Below are positions 1 through 10,740 of a stretch of 23,631 nucleotides of DNA, piece by piece. The notes below the pieces were generated by a model. It had not been told where the DNA came from. It worked only from the letters and a program-made list of their open reading frames with translations, and ran no database searches. Each line of letters opens with the position of its first letter. Position 1 is the first letter of the stretch. Source of the stretch: JAJRVH01 sp964505995 (lineage in GTDB: Bacteria > Pseudomonadota > Zetaproteobacteria > Mariprofundales > Mariprofundaceae); NCBI GenBank assembly GCA_964505995.1, contig CAZDLB010000010.1, positions 1 through 23,631 on the forward strand, given 5' to 3'. Made by a program: the position numbers and the translations under genes.

Positions 1-2
1 GC

Positions 3-736
3 ATCTGGCTGCCGATGCTTGCCCTGATCGTGCTGCTGCCAGAGCAGCTCTGGGCGGCAGATATCCCGACGCTGTCTATCTCACTCGGCGAAGGCGACGA
101 TCCGCAGGCCTGGTTCACCGGCCTGAAGATCGTCGCCATGCTGACGGTGCTGACACTGGCACCGTCGATCCTGGTCATGATGACCTCGTTCACCCGCATC
201 CTCGTCGTCTTCGCGTTTCTCAGGCAGGCGCTCGGCACGCAGCAGTCACCACCGAATCAGATCCTCATCGGCCTGGCGCTGTTCATGACCGTGTTCATCA
301 TGATGCCGGTGTGGCAGAAAATTGACGCCGAGGCCCTGACCCCGTACCTGAACGAGGACATCAGCCAGTCCGTGGCGCTGGAGCGTGGCATGGCGCCGCT
401 GCGCGATTTCATGCTCAAACAGACACGCGAGGACGATCTGATCCTGTTCCTCGATGCGGCCCACAAGCCCAAGCCGGAGGTGGCCGAGGCCACACCCATG
501 CATGTGCTGATCCCGGCCTTCGTGATCTCCGAGCTGCGCACCGCCTTCGAGATCGGCTTTCTGATCTATATCCCGTTTGTCGTGCTCGACCTCGTCGTCG
601 CCTCGGTCCTGATGAGCATGGGTATGATGATGCTGCCGCCGGTGATGATCTCGCTGCCGCTGAAGATCATCCTCTTCGTGCTGGTCGACGGCTGGCACCT
701 GATCACCCAGTCGCTGCTGGCCAGCTTCCACCTGTG

Positions 737-737
<1 letters not shown>
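3..737 (+). CDS. fliP: Flagellar export gate protein FliP (5' end probably cut by window edge)
   Basis: FliP is a core membrane subunit of the flagellar type III export gate, assembling with FliQ and FliR in the inner membrane under the basal body. The sequence carries family hallmarks: MMTSFTRILVVF, LGTQQSPPNQILIGLALF, the FMLKQTRE segment, and the C-terminal block from SELRTAFEIGF through VLVDGWHLI. Four hydrophobic segments fit the family, and the mature part matches the usual length of about 245 residues. The first ATG is at 15, but the frame is open back to base 3 (reading IWLP) and the visible leader before the likely AlaAsp cleavage site is only 14 residues with no basic n-region. FliP normally has a full signal peptide, so the true start probably lies upstream of the window. 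The stop TGA overlaps the next gene's ATG as TGATG. Confidence 0.95.
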
Positions 738-3625
<2,888 letters not shown>

Positions 3626-3642
3626 CGCGCACGATCATCAAG

Positions 3643-3659
3643 TTGGCCCGGGGTTTGCT
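3643..3659 (+). promoter_or_regulatory. Candidate sigma-54 (RpoN) promoter before fliQ
   Basis: TTGGCCCG, four bases, then TTGCT matches the -24/-12 consensus YTGGCACG-N4-TTGCW with one mismatch. GG at 3645-3646 and GC at 3657-3658 are separated by exactly 10 bases. It sits in the 45-base gap after the kinase stop. The predicted start site is about 3670, one base before the fliQ ATG, so a fliQ transcript from here would be almost leaderless while fliR-flhB-flhA would be normal. Confidence 0.6.
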
Positions 3660-3670
3660 CTGGGCAGGGC

Positions 3671-3940
3671 ATGAGTCCCGATCTGGTCATCCATACCGGC
3701 AGCGAGGCACTGAAGATGGTGTTGCTGCTTTCGCTGCCGATGCTCGGCGTGGCCCTCGTCGTGGGCATCGCCATCTCGCTGTTTCAGGCCGTCACGCAGA
3801 TCCAGGAAATGACGCTGACCTTCGTGCCCAAGATCATCGCCGTGTTTGCCGTCGCCATCCTCGCCGCGCCGTGGATGACGGAGAAGATGGTCAACTTTAC
3901 CCACGACCTGTTCGCGATGATCCCGAGCCTGCTGAACTGA
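3671..3940 (+). CDS. fliQ: Flagellar export gate protein FliQ
   Basis: FliQ is a small two-helix inner-membrane subunit of the FliP-FliQ-FliR export gate. At 89 residues it is the normal family length. The start MSPDLVIHTGSEALK aligns with other FliQ N-termini, and the conserved segments ISLFQAVTQIQEMTL and FVPKIIAVF are present, as is the second helix ending in PWM. The sequence GGCAGGG just before the ATG may act as a weak ribosome site. It is separated from fliP, its usual direct neighbour, by the hybrid kinase. FliR follows after an 8-base gap. Confidence 0.96.
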   Translation: MSPDLVIHTGSEALKMVLLLSLPMLGVALVVGIAISLFQAVTQIQEMTLTFVPKIIAVFAVAILAAPWMTEKMVNFTHDLFAMIPSLLN

Positions 3941-3948
3941 GCCGGAAC

Positions 3949-4731
3949 ATGAATCTGCCCTGGTTCGATCCCCAGCATATCACGATCGGCATCCTGATCC
4001 TGCTGCGTGTCAGCGCGCTGATCATTCTGCTGCCGGTCATCGGTCACCAGCTCGTACCGGCTCCGGTCAAGATCGGCCTGATCGTTCTGTTGACGCTGAT
4101 CCTCTATCCCCTCGTGCAGGATCAGGTGCACCCGGTCCCGACCGCTCCCATAGGCTTCGCGCTGGTCGCGCTCAAGGAACTGCTGATCGCCGGCATGATG
4201 GCGCTGCTGGCGCAGCTGATCTTCTCCGCGGCGCAGTTCGCCGGCCAGATCATGAGCTTCCAGATGGGCATGACCGTGGCCAATGTGTTCGATCCGGCAA
4301 CCCACAGCCAGCAGTCGGTCGTCTCGCAACTGGCGCTGACGCTTGCGATGCTGCTGTGGCTGGCAAGCGGCACGCACCATCTGTTTCTTCAGGCTCTGAG
4401 CGAATCCTTTGTCATCTTCCCGATCGGTCATGCCTGGAGCGGGCTGGGTTTCGACGTGCTCACCCGGGCCGGCGCCGAGCTGTTCGTGCTGGCGCTGAAG
4501 ATCGCCGCGCCCATCATGCTGCTGCTGACCTTCGTCTATATCGCGCTGGGCCTGCTGGCACGCGCGGTGCCGCAGATCCAGGTGTTCTTCGTCAGCTTTC
4601 CCGTCACCGTCGGTCTGGGCCTGTTGACGTTGGCGCTGGGGATGCCGGCCGTGATCTCACTGATGGGCGATGCCTTTGGTACGCTGAATACCTCGCTGCC
4701 CCTTCTGCTTGAGCGCATCGCAGGGCACTGA
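3949..4731 (+). CDS. fliR: Flagellar export gate protein FliR
   Basis: FliR completes the inner-membrane export gate with FliP and FliQ and contacts FlhB. The 260-residue product matches the usual family length, with hydrophobic segments throughout. Family features include RVSALIILLPVIG near the N-terminus, FAGQIMSFQMGM followed by NVFDPA, and the C-terminal VPQIQVFFVSFPV segment. The open frame runs back to 3457, but that part lies inside the kinase and fliQ. ATG 3949 gives the expected FliR N-terminus (MNLPWFD) and lies 8 bases after the fliQ stop. FlhB follows after 12 bases. Confidence 0.95.
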   Translation: MNLPWFDPQHITIGILILLRVSALIILLPVIGHQLVPAPVKIGLIVLLTLILYPLVQDQVHPVPTAPIGFALVALKELLIAGMMALLAQLIFSAAQFAGQIMSFQMGMTVANVFDPATHSQQSVVSQLALTLAMLLWLASGTHHLFLQALSESFVIFPIGHAWSGLGFDVLTRAGAELFVLALKIAAPIMLLLTFVYIALGLLARAVPQIQVFFVSFPVTVGLGLLTLALGMPAVISLMGDAFGTLNTSLPLLLERIAGH

Positions 4732-4743
4732 GCAGAGAATCCG

Positions 4744-5811
4744 ATGGCGGAAGAACAGGACAAGAGCCAGAAAACCGAGGAGGCGTCTCCCAAACGACTG
4801 GAAGACGCCCGCAGGAAAGGTCAGGTCCCGACCAGCAAGGAGCCCTCGACGGCCATCGCCTTCATGGTGCTCAGCCTGATCGGCGTGACCGGCATCGCAG
4901 CCGTGATCGGCGATGGCATGATGGAGATGATGCGCTTCTACCTCTCCGGCCAGGCCCGGCTGGACCCCACCGGCCAGGGCATGCGGCAGCTGCTGCTTGA
5001 TACCGGTGCCGACCTGGCCATGCAGGTGCTGCCAGTCGCGATTCCGATCACGCTGCTGGGCATGCTGGCCACCTTCCTGATCAGCGGCCCGGTCTTCACC
5101 TTCGAAACCCTGAAGCCAAAGCTGGAGAAGATCAGCCCGATGAAGGGCATCAAGCGCCTGTTCTCGACACGGTCGCTGGCGGAATTCATCAAGTCCATTC
5201 TCAAGCTCGTGCTGCTTTCCGTCGTCTGCGCCATCGTCGTGAGCGGCCTTTTCCCGCAGATCCTGCGATCCGCCTTCCTGGATGCGACCGATATCGCGCA
5301 GCTTGCGGTCAGCGGCGCGCTGAAGATCGTCATTCTGGCGACCGTCATGTTCAGCGTCATTGCGTTGACGGACGTGCTCTACCAGCGCTGGGAATTCATG
5401 AAATCGATGCGCATGTCCAAGAAAGAGCTGCGCGATGAGCACAAGGAAAGCGAGGGCGACCCCCAGCTGAAGGCCAAGATCCGCCAGATCCAGATGCAGC
5501 AGGCGCAGAACCGGATGATGGCCGACGTTCCCAAGGCCGATGTCGTCATTACCAACCCGACCCGGCTGGCCATCGCGCTGGCCTACAAGCCCGGCAGCCC
5601 CGGAGCACCCAGGGTGCTGGCCAAGGGGCGTGGCAAGATTGCCGCGAAGATCCGCGAAATCGCGCGCGAGAACCGCATCCCGATCCGCGAAAACAAGCCT
5701 TTGGCAAGATCCTTGTTTAAGCAGGTCAGGATCGGCGACGAAATCCCCGAGCACCTGTTCGAGGCCGTGGCCATCATCCTGGCGGAGATTTTCCGTTTAA
5801 GACAGCAATAA
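4744..5811 (+). CDS. flhB: Flagellar export switch protein FlhB, with NPTR in place of NPTH
   Basis: FlhB is the inner-membrane export component whose cytoplasmic domain self-cleaves to switch secretion from rod/hook to filament substrates. The 355-residue protein has the hallmark N-terminus (SQKTEEASPKRLEDARRKGQ), four hydrophobic segments and the conserved linker and cytoplasmic domain. At the cleavage motif the sequence reads N271-P272-T273-R274 (codons AAC CCG ACC CGG at 5554-5565), where most FlhB proteins have NPTH. Asn and Pro, the residues most important for cleavage in studied homologues, are kept, so cleavage may still occur. The domain after the motif closely resembles the separate protein encoded at 11954-12268. 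Confidence 0.95.
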   Translation: MAEEQDKSQKTEEASPKRLEDARRKGQVPTSKEPSTAIAFMVLSLIGVTGIAAVIGDGMMEMMRFYLSGQARLDPTGQGMRQLLLDTGADLAMQVLPVAIPITLLGMLATFLISGPVFTFETLKPKLEKISPMKGIKRLFSTRSLAEFIKSILKLVLLSVVCAIVVSGLFPQILRSAFLDATDIAQLAVSGALKIVILATVMFSVIALTDVLYQRWEFMKSMRMSKKELRDEHKESEGDPQLKAKIRQIQMQQAQNRMMADVPKADVVITNPTRLAIALAYKPGSPGAPRVLAKGRGKIAAKIREIARENRIPIRENKPLARSLFKQVRIGDEIPEHLFEAVAIILAEIFRLRQQ

Positions 5812-5843
5812 CGGCAACTTAGGAACAGGGAGAAGGCATCATC

Positions 5844-7916
5844 GTGCAACAGGCCGCAGCATTGACACTCCAGCGCATCAGCCGGCAGCCCGACATTCTG
5901 CTGGCGGTTTCCGTGCTCGGCGTGCTGCTGGTGATGATGGTGCCGCTGCCGACCTGGCTGATGGATGTGCTTTTAGCCGCCAACATCACGATCGGCGTGC
6001 TGATCCTGCTGACGGCCGTCTATGTGCTCAAGCCGCTCGACTTTTCGGTCTTTCCATCGCTGCTGCTGCTGACCACGCTGTTCCGCCTGTCCTTGAACGT
6101 CGCCACCACCCGGCTGATCCTGCTGCACGGCCAGGAAGGGCCGACAGCCGCCGGTCACGTCATTCAGGGCTTCGGCGAGTTCGTCGTCGGCGGCAATACC
6201 GTGGTCGGCCTGATCATCTTCCTGATCCTCGTGCTGATCAACTTCATCGTCATCACCAAGGGTTCCACCCGCATCGCCGAGGTGGCCGCCCGCTTCACGC
6301 TGGATGCGATGCCCGGCAAGCAGATGGCCATCGACGCGGATCTGAATGCCGGCATGATCGACGAACGCGAGGCACGCAAGCGGCGAGAAGCCATTGCGCG
6401 CGAGGCGGAGTTCTACGGCGCGATGGATGGTGCATCCAAGTTCGTGCGCGGCGATGCGGTGGCCGGCCTGATCATCACGGCCATCAACCTCGTCGGCGGA
6501 CTGATCATCGGCGTCATGCAGCAGGGCATGTCGCTCACCGATGCCGTGACCGTCTACAGCCTGCTGACCGTCGGCGACGGTCTGGTGTCCCAGATTCCGG
6601 CCCTGGTCATCTCGACCGCGGCCGGCATCATCATCACGCGCGCCAGCGGCAGTGTTGCGCTGCCCTTCGAGCTGAAGGCCCAGTTCACCTCCTATCCCAA
6701 GGTCCACTGGGTGGCTGCCGGCGCGCTTCTGCTGATGAGCCTGGTGCCGGGCCTGCCCTTCCTGCCCTTTGTCATCCTCTCCGCCGGGCTGGCGCTGAGC
6801 GGCTATTACCTCTTTCTCGGCGAGAAACAGCGCGCCGCCGAGCCGCCTGCCGAAGAAAGCGAGGCCGCGGTCGAGGAAAGGCCCGAAGACAGCCTCAGCG
6901 AGCTTCTCGTCGAGGACCCGATCCGGCTGGAGATCGGCTACGGCCTGATCGACATGGTCGAAAGCAGCTCCGAAGGCAATCTGCTCGATCGCATGAAGAA
7001 GGTGCGCAAGCAGATCACCCAGGAGATCGGCTTCGTGCTGCCGCCGGTGCATATCAAGGACAATCTGCAGCTGGGGGTTTCCGATTATCAGATTCTGATC
7101 CGCGGCGCCGTCGTCGGCCGCGGCGAGATCCGTCCGCGCAACCTGCTGGCACTGGAGAGCCAGATCAATGGTCCGGCCGTCGAAGGCATCGCGACGCAGG
7201 AACCTGCCTTCGGCCTGCCGGCCGTCTGGATCACGCCGGACAAGCGTCAGCAGGCCGAACTCTCGGGCTATACCGTGGTCGAGCCATCCACGGTCATCAT
7301 CACCCATCTGACCGAAGTGCTTCGCGCCCAGGCCGCCGAGATGCTGGATCGGGCGCAGGTTCACGAACTGCTGGATCGGCTGTCCGAACGCTATCCCAAG
7401 GTCGTCGAGGAAATCGTCCCGGGCCAGGTCAGCATCGGCCTGCTGCAGAATGTGCTGCAACGCCTGCTCGCCGAATGGGTGCCGATCCGCGACATGATGC
7501 TGATCCTGGAAGCCCTGGCCGACCATGTGCAGCAGACCCAGGATCCGGATATCCTCGTCGAACATGTCCGGGCCCGCCTGGGACGCACGATCACCCAGCG
7601 GCATCTGAACGCCCGAGGCGAGCTGGCGGTGTTCATGATCGATGGCGAGCTGGAACAGCGCATGGGCGAGCGCCTGGCGCAGCAGCCTGGCTGGGGACTG
7701 CCTCTGGAGATGGCTGAATGGCAGCGCTTTGTCGCCCGACTGAACGAAATCACCGCCCGCCATGATGTCGATATGCCGGTGCTGCTGACCACGCCGCAGC
7801 TGCGCAGCCCGCTGTCCCAGGCATTGCGCAAGATCATGACGCGCATCGCCGTGCTCTCGATCAACGAGATTCCGCCGAAAACCAACGTCCAGGCCCTGGA
7901 CAAGGTGGTGCTGTAA
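5844..7916 (+). CDS. flhA: Flagellar export gate protein FlhA
   Basis: FlhA forms the nonameric export gate ring: a membrane domain driving export plus a large cytoplasmic domain that docks chaperone-substrate complexes. The 690-residue length is typical. The N-terminal half is hydrophobic and contains family motifs at FRLSLNVATTRLIL (about 80-93) and GSTRIAEVAARFTLDAMPGK (about 140-159), followed by the FHIPEP-type cytoplasmic loop through KFVRGDAVAGL. The soluble C-terminal half starts near residue 330 after an acidic linker rich in Glu. Translation starts at GTG 5844, chosen because a purine-rich ribosome site (AGGAACAGGGAGAAGG, 5821-5836) precedes it and the protein matches the family from there. 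The stop TAA abuts the flhF ATG with no spacer. Confidence 0.96.
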   Translation: MQQAAALTLQRISRQPDILLAVSVLGVLLVMMVPLPTWLMDVLLAANITIGVLILLTAVYVLKPLDFSVFPSLLLLTTLFRLSLNVATTRLILLHGQEGPTAAGHVIQGFGEFVVGGNTVVGLIIFLILVLINFIVITKGSTRIAEVAARFTLDAMPGKQMAIDADLNAGMIDEREARKRREAIAREAEFYGAMDGASKFVRGDAVAGLIITAINLVGGLIIGVMQQGMSLTDAVTVYSLLTVGDGLVSQIPALVISTAAGIIITRASGSVALPFELKAQFTSYPKVHWVAAGALLLMSLVPGLPFLPFVILSAGLALSGYYLFLGEKQRAAEPPAEESEAAVEERPEDSLSELLVEDPIRLEIGYGLIDMVESSSEGNLLDRMKKVRKQITQEIGFVLPPVHIKDNLQLGVSDYQILIRGAVVGRGEIRPRNLLALESQINGPAVEGIATQEPAFGLPAVWITPDKRQQAELSGYTVVEPSTVIITHLTEVLRAQAAEMLDRAQVHELLDRLSERYPKVVEEIVPGQVSIGLLQNVLQRLLAEWVPIRDMMLILEALADHVQQTQDPDILVEHVRARLGRTITQRHLNARGELAVFMIDGELEQRMGERLAQQPGWGLPLEMAEWQRFVARLNEITARHDVDMPVLLTTPQLRSPLSQALRKIMTRIAVLSINEIPPKTNVQALDKVVL

Positions 7917-8963
7917 ATGCGCATCAAGGTGTTCACCGCGCCGAAGCTGCACGAGGCCCTGGCCATGGTTCGCCAGCAGCTCGGACCGGAAGCGATCATC
8001 CTCGATCGCCAGCAGGTCCGCGATGCATCGGGAGCCAGCATCTGGCATGTCCACGCCGCCCTGGATGCGGGCGAGCATGAAGCTCCGGCAGTCGCAAGCC
8101 CTCGAGCTGAGCACCACAGCACCGAGGCCACGGTGCGCCGTCTGGAGCGCATCCTCGAGGGGCTGAGCCGCAGGGAAACCTCGAGCCTGCGTGACTCCCT
8201 GTCCGGTGCCGGGGAACGCCAGGCCTTTGATCATCTGCTGCAACTCGGCGTTTCACCGAATCACGCCTTTGATCTGGCCGGCGACATCGCCGAAGGCAGG
8301 CCAGCGGGCGTCAAAATGCTGTCATGGGGGCGTCGGCCTGACTTCTCCCGTGGGCAGAATCGCCTGCTGTTCTGTGGCCCGGCCGGCGCCGGCAAAACGA
8401 CGCTGATCGCCAAGATTGCCGCCCACTACAGCCTCAAGGGCATCAGCGTGGCGCTGATCAGCACCGATACCGAACGCATGGGCGGCCTTGAAACACTGGA
8501 AGGCTATGCCGCAACGCTTGGTATCGAGCTGCATGTCCTGCGCCGCCCCGATCAGGCAGCCTCCATCCTCAAACGCGCCGATTCGGCACAACTCCTGCTT
8601 ATCGATAGCGAAGGCTGGAGCCCACGCCACGGCAGCAGCCTGAAACGGCAGAGCGCCCTTTGGCGCGAACTTGGCTGCCGCCGCCGGTTCCTGGTCGTTC
8701 CGGCAAACATGGATGAGGAGGACGGCATGCAACTGATTGCACGTTCGAACAAGCTGGGCGTCAGCGACATCGCCTTCACCAAGCTCGATGAAACCCACCG
8801 GCCCGGCAAGATTGTCAACTGGTCGATGATGGCCGGACTTCCCCTGGGCTACTGCAGCTTCGGACCCGAAGTGCCGGAACAGATGGGCTGGCTGACCCCG
8901 AAAGGGATGGCCTCCATCCTCGGAAGGCAGGAAATCTCCCCGCGAAACAGGGTGACGGCATGA
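7917..8963 (+). CDS. flhF: Polar flagellum placement GTPase FlhF, with degenerate G3 motif
   Basis: FlhF is an SRP-family GTPase that recruits early flagellar parts to the pole. The 348-residue protein has the FlhF-type N-terminus (MRIKVFTAPKLHEALAMVR), a helical middle, and the NG GTPase core from about residue 100. The P-loop GPAGAGKTT is at 154-162 and the G4-type motif TKLDE at 288-292, followed by a GLPLGY strand. The G2-like segment reads STDTERMGG, where TDTYRIGA is usual. At the G3 position the usual DTAGR-type motif is replaced by D230-S-E-G-W, so GTP hydrolysis may be altered. ATG directly follows the flhA stop, and the 3' end overlaps flhG as ATGA. Identity is supported by order and fold motifs despite the eroded sites. 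Confidence 0.92.
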   Translation: MRIKVFTAPKLHEALAMVRQQLGPEAIILDRQQVRDASGASIWHVHAALDAGEHEAPAVASPRAEHHSTEATVRRLERILEGLSRRETSSLRDSLSGAGERQAFDHLLQLGVSPNHAFDLAGDIAEGRPAGVKMLSWGRRPDFSRGQNRLLFCGPAGAGKTTLIAKIAAHYSLKGISVALISTDTERMGGLETLEGYAATLGIELHVLRRPDQAASILKRADSAQLLLIDSEGWSPRHGSSLKRQSALWRELGCRRRFLVVPANMDEEDGMQLIARSNKLGVSDIAFTKLDETHRPGKIVNWSMMAGLPLGYCSFGPEVPEQMGWLTPKGMASILGRQEISPRNRVTA

Positions 8964-9793
8964 GCACCCGGACCTCACCGCGAGTCATTTCCATATCCAG
9001 CGGTAAGGGAGGTGTTGGCAAGACCTTCTTTTCCGTCAACCTGGCAGCCCGTGCCGCCAGCAGCGGGCAGAAGGTTCTCCTGATCGACGCCGATCTGGGG
9101 CTGGCCAATGTCGATGTGATGCTGGGGCTGAGCCCCAAGGGAACGATGCAGGACCTGCTCAACCAGAATGCCGAGCTGGAAGACCTGATCATCGACTCGG
9201 GCCGGGGGTTCGACGTATTGCCTGGCGGCAATGGGCTTTACGAACTGACGAGCCTGAACCCGGAGGAGCAGCAGATCGTGCTCGACAGCCTGCGCGATGC
9301 CGGCCAGGCCTATGACCTGATCCTGATCGATACCGCTGCGGGCATCGGCGACAATGTTCTGTATTTCGCCTCAGCCGCCGAGACTTCGCTGGTCGTACTG
9401 ACCCCGGATCCGACCTCGCTGACCGATGCCTATGCCCTGATCAAGGTGCTCTCGAAGCAGCGGGCCGTTCGACGCTTCATGATCGTCGTCAACCAGACCG
9501 GCGAGATCGACGGTCACATGACGTTCAAGCGGCTGCTGTCCGTCACCGATCGCTATCTGGATGTCTATCTCGATTATATCGGCAATATCCCGGACCATCC
9601 GGCCGTGCGCCATGCCATTCAGCAGCAACGTCTTCCGGATGCCTCCGATGACGGCAACCTGATCCGTCAGCTGGATAAGGTTTGCAACGGCGTTCTGGCT
9701 CGTCCGCGTGATGATTCGCGCTCGGGCGGCCTGCAATTCTTCTGGGAGCACAGCCTCAGCGAATCACTGCAGGCTGCCGCGGGGGCATCATGA
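8960..9793 (+). CDS. flhG: Flagellar number regulator FlhG/FleN, MinD-type ATPase
   Basis: FlhG (FleN, YlxH) is a MinD-family ATPase that limits flagellar number and, in studied species, stimulates FlhF GTPase activity. The 277-residue protein has the deviant Walker A motif SGKGGVGKTFFSVNLA, then LLIDADLGLANVDVMLGL and LILIDTAAGIGDNVL, and the C-terminal region expected of the family. The N-terminus is short: eight residues (MSTRTSPR) before the first beta strand, with no DQAxxLR activating motif. Reading the frame about 18 codons upstream of the ATG also shows no such motif. ATG 8960 overlaps the flhF stop (ATGA), which supports the start. The 3' end overlaps the next gene the same way. Confidence 0.95.
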   Translation: MSTRTSPRVISISSGKGGVGKTFFSVNLAARAASSGQKVLLIDADLGLANVDVMLGLSPKGTMQDLLNQNAELEDLIIDSGRGFDVLPGGNGLYELTSLNPEEQQIVLDSLRDAGQAYDLILIDTAAGIGDNVLYFASAAETSLVVLTPDPTSLTDAYALIKVLSKQRAVRRFMIVVNQTGEIDGHMTFKRLLSVTDRYLDVYLDYIGNIPDHPAVRHAIQQQRLPDASDDGNLIRQLDKVCNGVLARPRDDSRSGGLQFFWEHSLSESLQAAAGAS

Positions 9794-10005
9794 GGGTGGC
9801 TCATGCCGGCATGCTGGGGGCTTCGGCAGGCTTCCTTCTTGCCTGCGCGATCTGTCTGCTGTTCAACATCGGCCTGACCGATTCGATCCTTCGCATCCTC
9901 GTGCTGACCCTGGCGGGAGGCTGGATCGGCATCCTGCTTTCATGGCTGAACCAGCTGCTTCCCGCTTCAAGCGAAGTCGCTCGGGAACAGGAGTCCGGCC
10001 GATGA
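9790..10005 (+). CDS. Small two-helix membrane protein of unknown function between flhG and fliA
   Basis: I do not recognise this 71-residue protein. It has two predicted membrane helices, at about residues 7-27 (Gly/Ala/Leu-rich, ending LLFNIG) and 33-53 (ILVLTLAGGWIGILLSWL), and a short charged tail ending EVAREQESGR. Gene reality is supported by tight coupling on both sides: its ATG overlaps the flhG stop (ATGA 9790-9793), and its stop overlaps the fliA ATG (ATGA 10002-10005). It is therefore likely translated in series with FlhG and FliA. A role with FlhG or the export apparatus is only a guess from position. Confidence 0.75.
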   Translation: MRVAHAGMLGASAGFLLACAICLLFNIGLTDSILRILVLTLAGGWIGILLSWLNQLLPASSEVAREQESGR

Positions 10006-10739
10006 ACGTGGCTCCGAAGTACCAGAGTGAGGCCACGACCCCGACGCCCGAGGAACTGCTCGAGGAATATCTGCCACTGGTGCGCTACCATGCCGATCAG
10101 CTGATGCGCCGCACACCCGACTCGATCGAGCTCGATGATCTGATCGATGCCGGCGTTCTGGGGCTGCTCGACGGGGCCCAGCGCTTCGATCATGGCCGCG
10201 ACATCCAGTTCAAGACCTTTGTATCCTACCGCGTTCGCGGTGCGATGATCGATTACCTGCGCACCTTCGACTGGATGCCGCGCAGCCTGCGCGACAATGC
10301 CAAAGAGATGCAGGGGGCCTTTGCCGAGCTGGAAAAGCTTTACGGGCGCCCGGCCGAGGAATCCGAGATCGCCGCGCACCTTGGGCTGACCATCGAGGAA
10401 TATCGCCAGCGGCTGAATCAGGTTCGATCGATGTCGGTCGTGCACTTTGACGATCTGCCCATCACCTCGGGGGATGAGGAGCTGAGCATTCTCGAAACCC
10501 TCGAGGCCGACCCGATGACCACGCCGGAGTCCCAGCATTCGCTGATGGAGTTCGTCGATCAGCTGGCCAGCGCCATCGACAAGCTCCCGCCCCGCGAGCT
10601 TGTGCTGATTACACTGTATTACTACGAGGAACTGACGATGAAGGAAATCGCACTGATCCTCAACCTGACCGAATCCCGCGTTTCGCAGCTGCATTCGCAG
10701 ATGGTTCTGCGACTGCGCGGTCTGATGGGACTGGACTGA
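10002..10739 (+). CDS. fliA: Flagellar sigma factor FliA (sigma-28)
   Basis: FliA directs RNA polymerase to late flagellar genes and is inhibited by FlgM (encoded at 16943-17230). The 245-residue product is a normal length. Region 2 (about 25-95) has LDDLIDAGVLGLLDGAQRF and FKTFVSYRVRGAMIDYLR, region 3 lies at about 100-140 (EIAAHLGL) and region 4 at about 190-240 (LPPRELVLITLYYYEEL, then the helix-turn-helix MKEIALILNLTESRVSQLHS). The open frame extends back to 9708 inside flhG. ATG 10002 is chosen because it gives the family N-terminus, overlaps the previous stop as ATGA, and follows GGAACAGGAG. No chemotaxis genes follow, unlike the usual gammaproteobacterial arrangement. Confidence 0.96.
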   Translation: MNVAPKYQSEATTPTPEELLEEYLPLVRYHADQLMRRTPDSIELDDLIDAGVLGLLDGAQRFDHGRDIQFKTFVSYRVRGAMIDYLRTFDWMPRSLRDNAKEMQGAFAELEKLYGRPAEESEIAAHLGLTIEEYRQRLNQVRSMSVVHFDDLPITSGDEELSILETLEADPMTTPESQHSLMEFVDQLASAIDKLPPRELVLITLYYYEELTMKEIALILNLTESRVSQLHSQMVLRLRGLMGLD

Positions 10740-10740
10740 C

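Noticed and set aside
734..736. GTG as the start of the hybrid kinase
   Set aside because: The next codon is ATG, which forms a standard TGATG overlap with fliP; the GTG adds only one residue.
5973..8243. 756-codon open frame on the - strand, plus other long antisense frames (for example 246-731, 1511-2377, 2396-3136, 12391-13008)
   Set aside because: They lie opposite clear, conserved flagellar genes and encode Asp/His/Gln/Gly-rich sequence without recognisable domains, as expected for shadow frames in GC-rich DNA.
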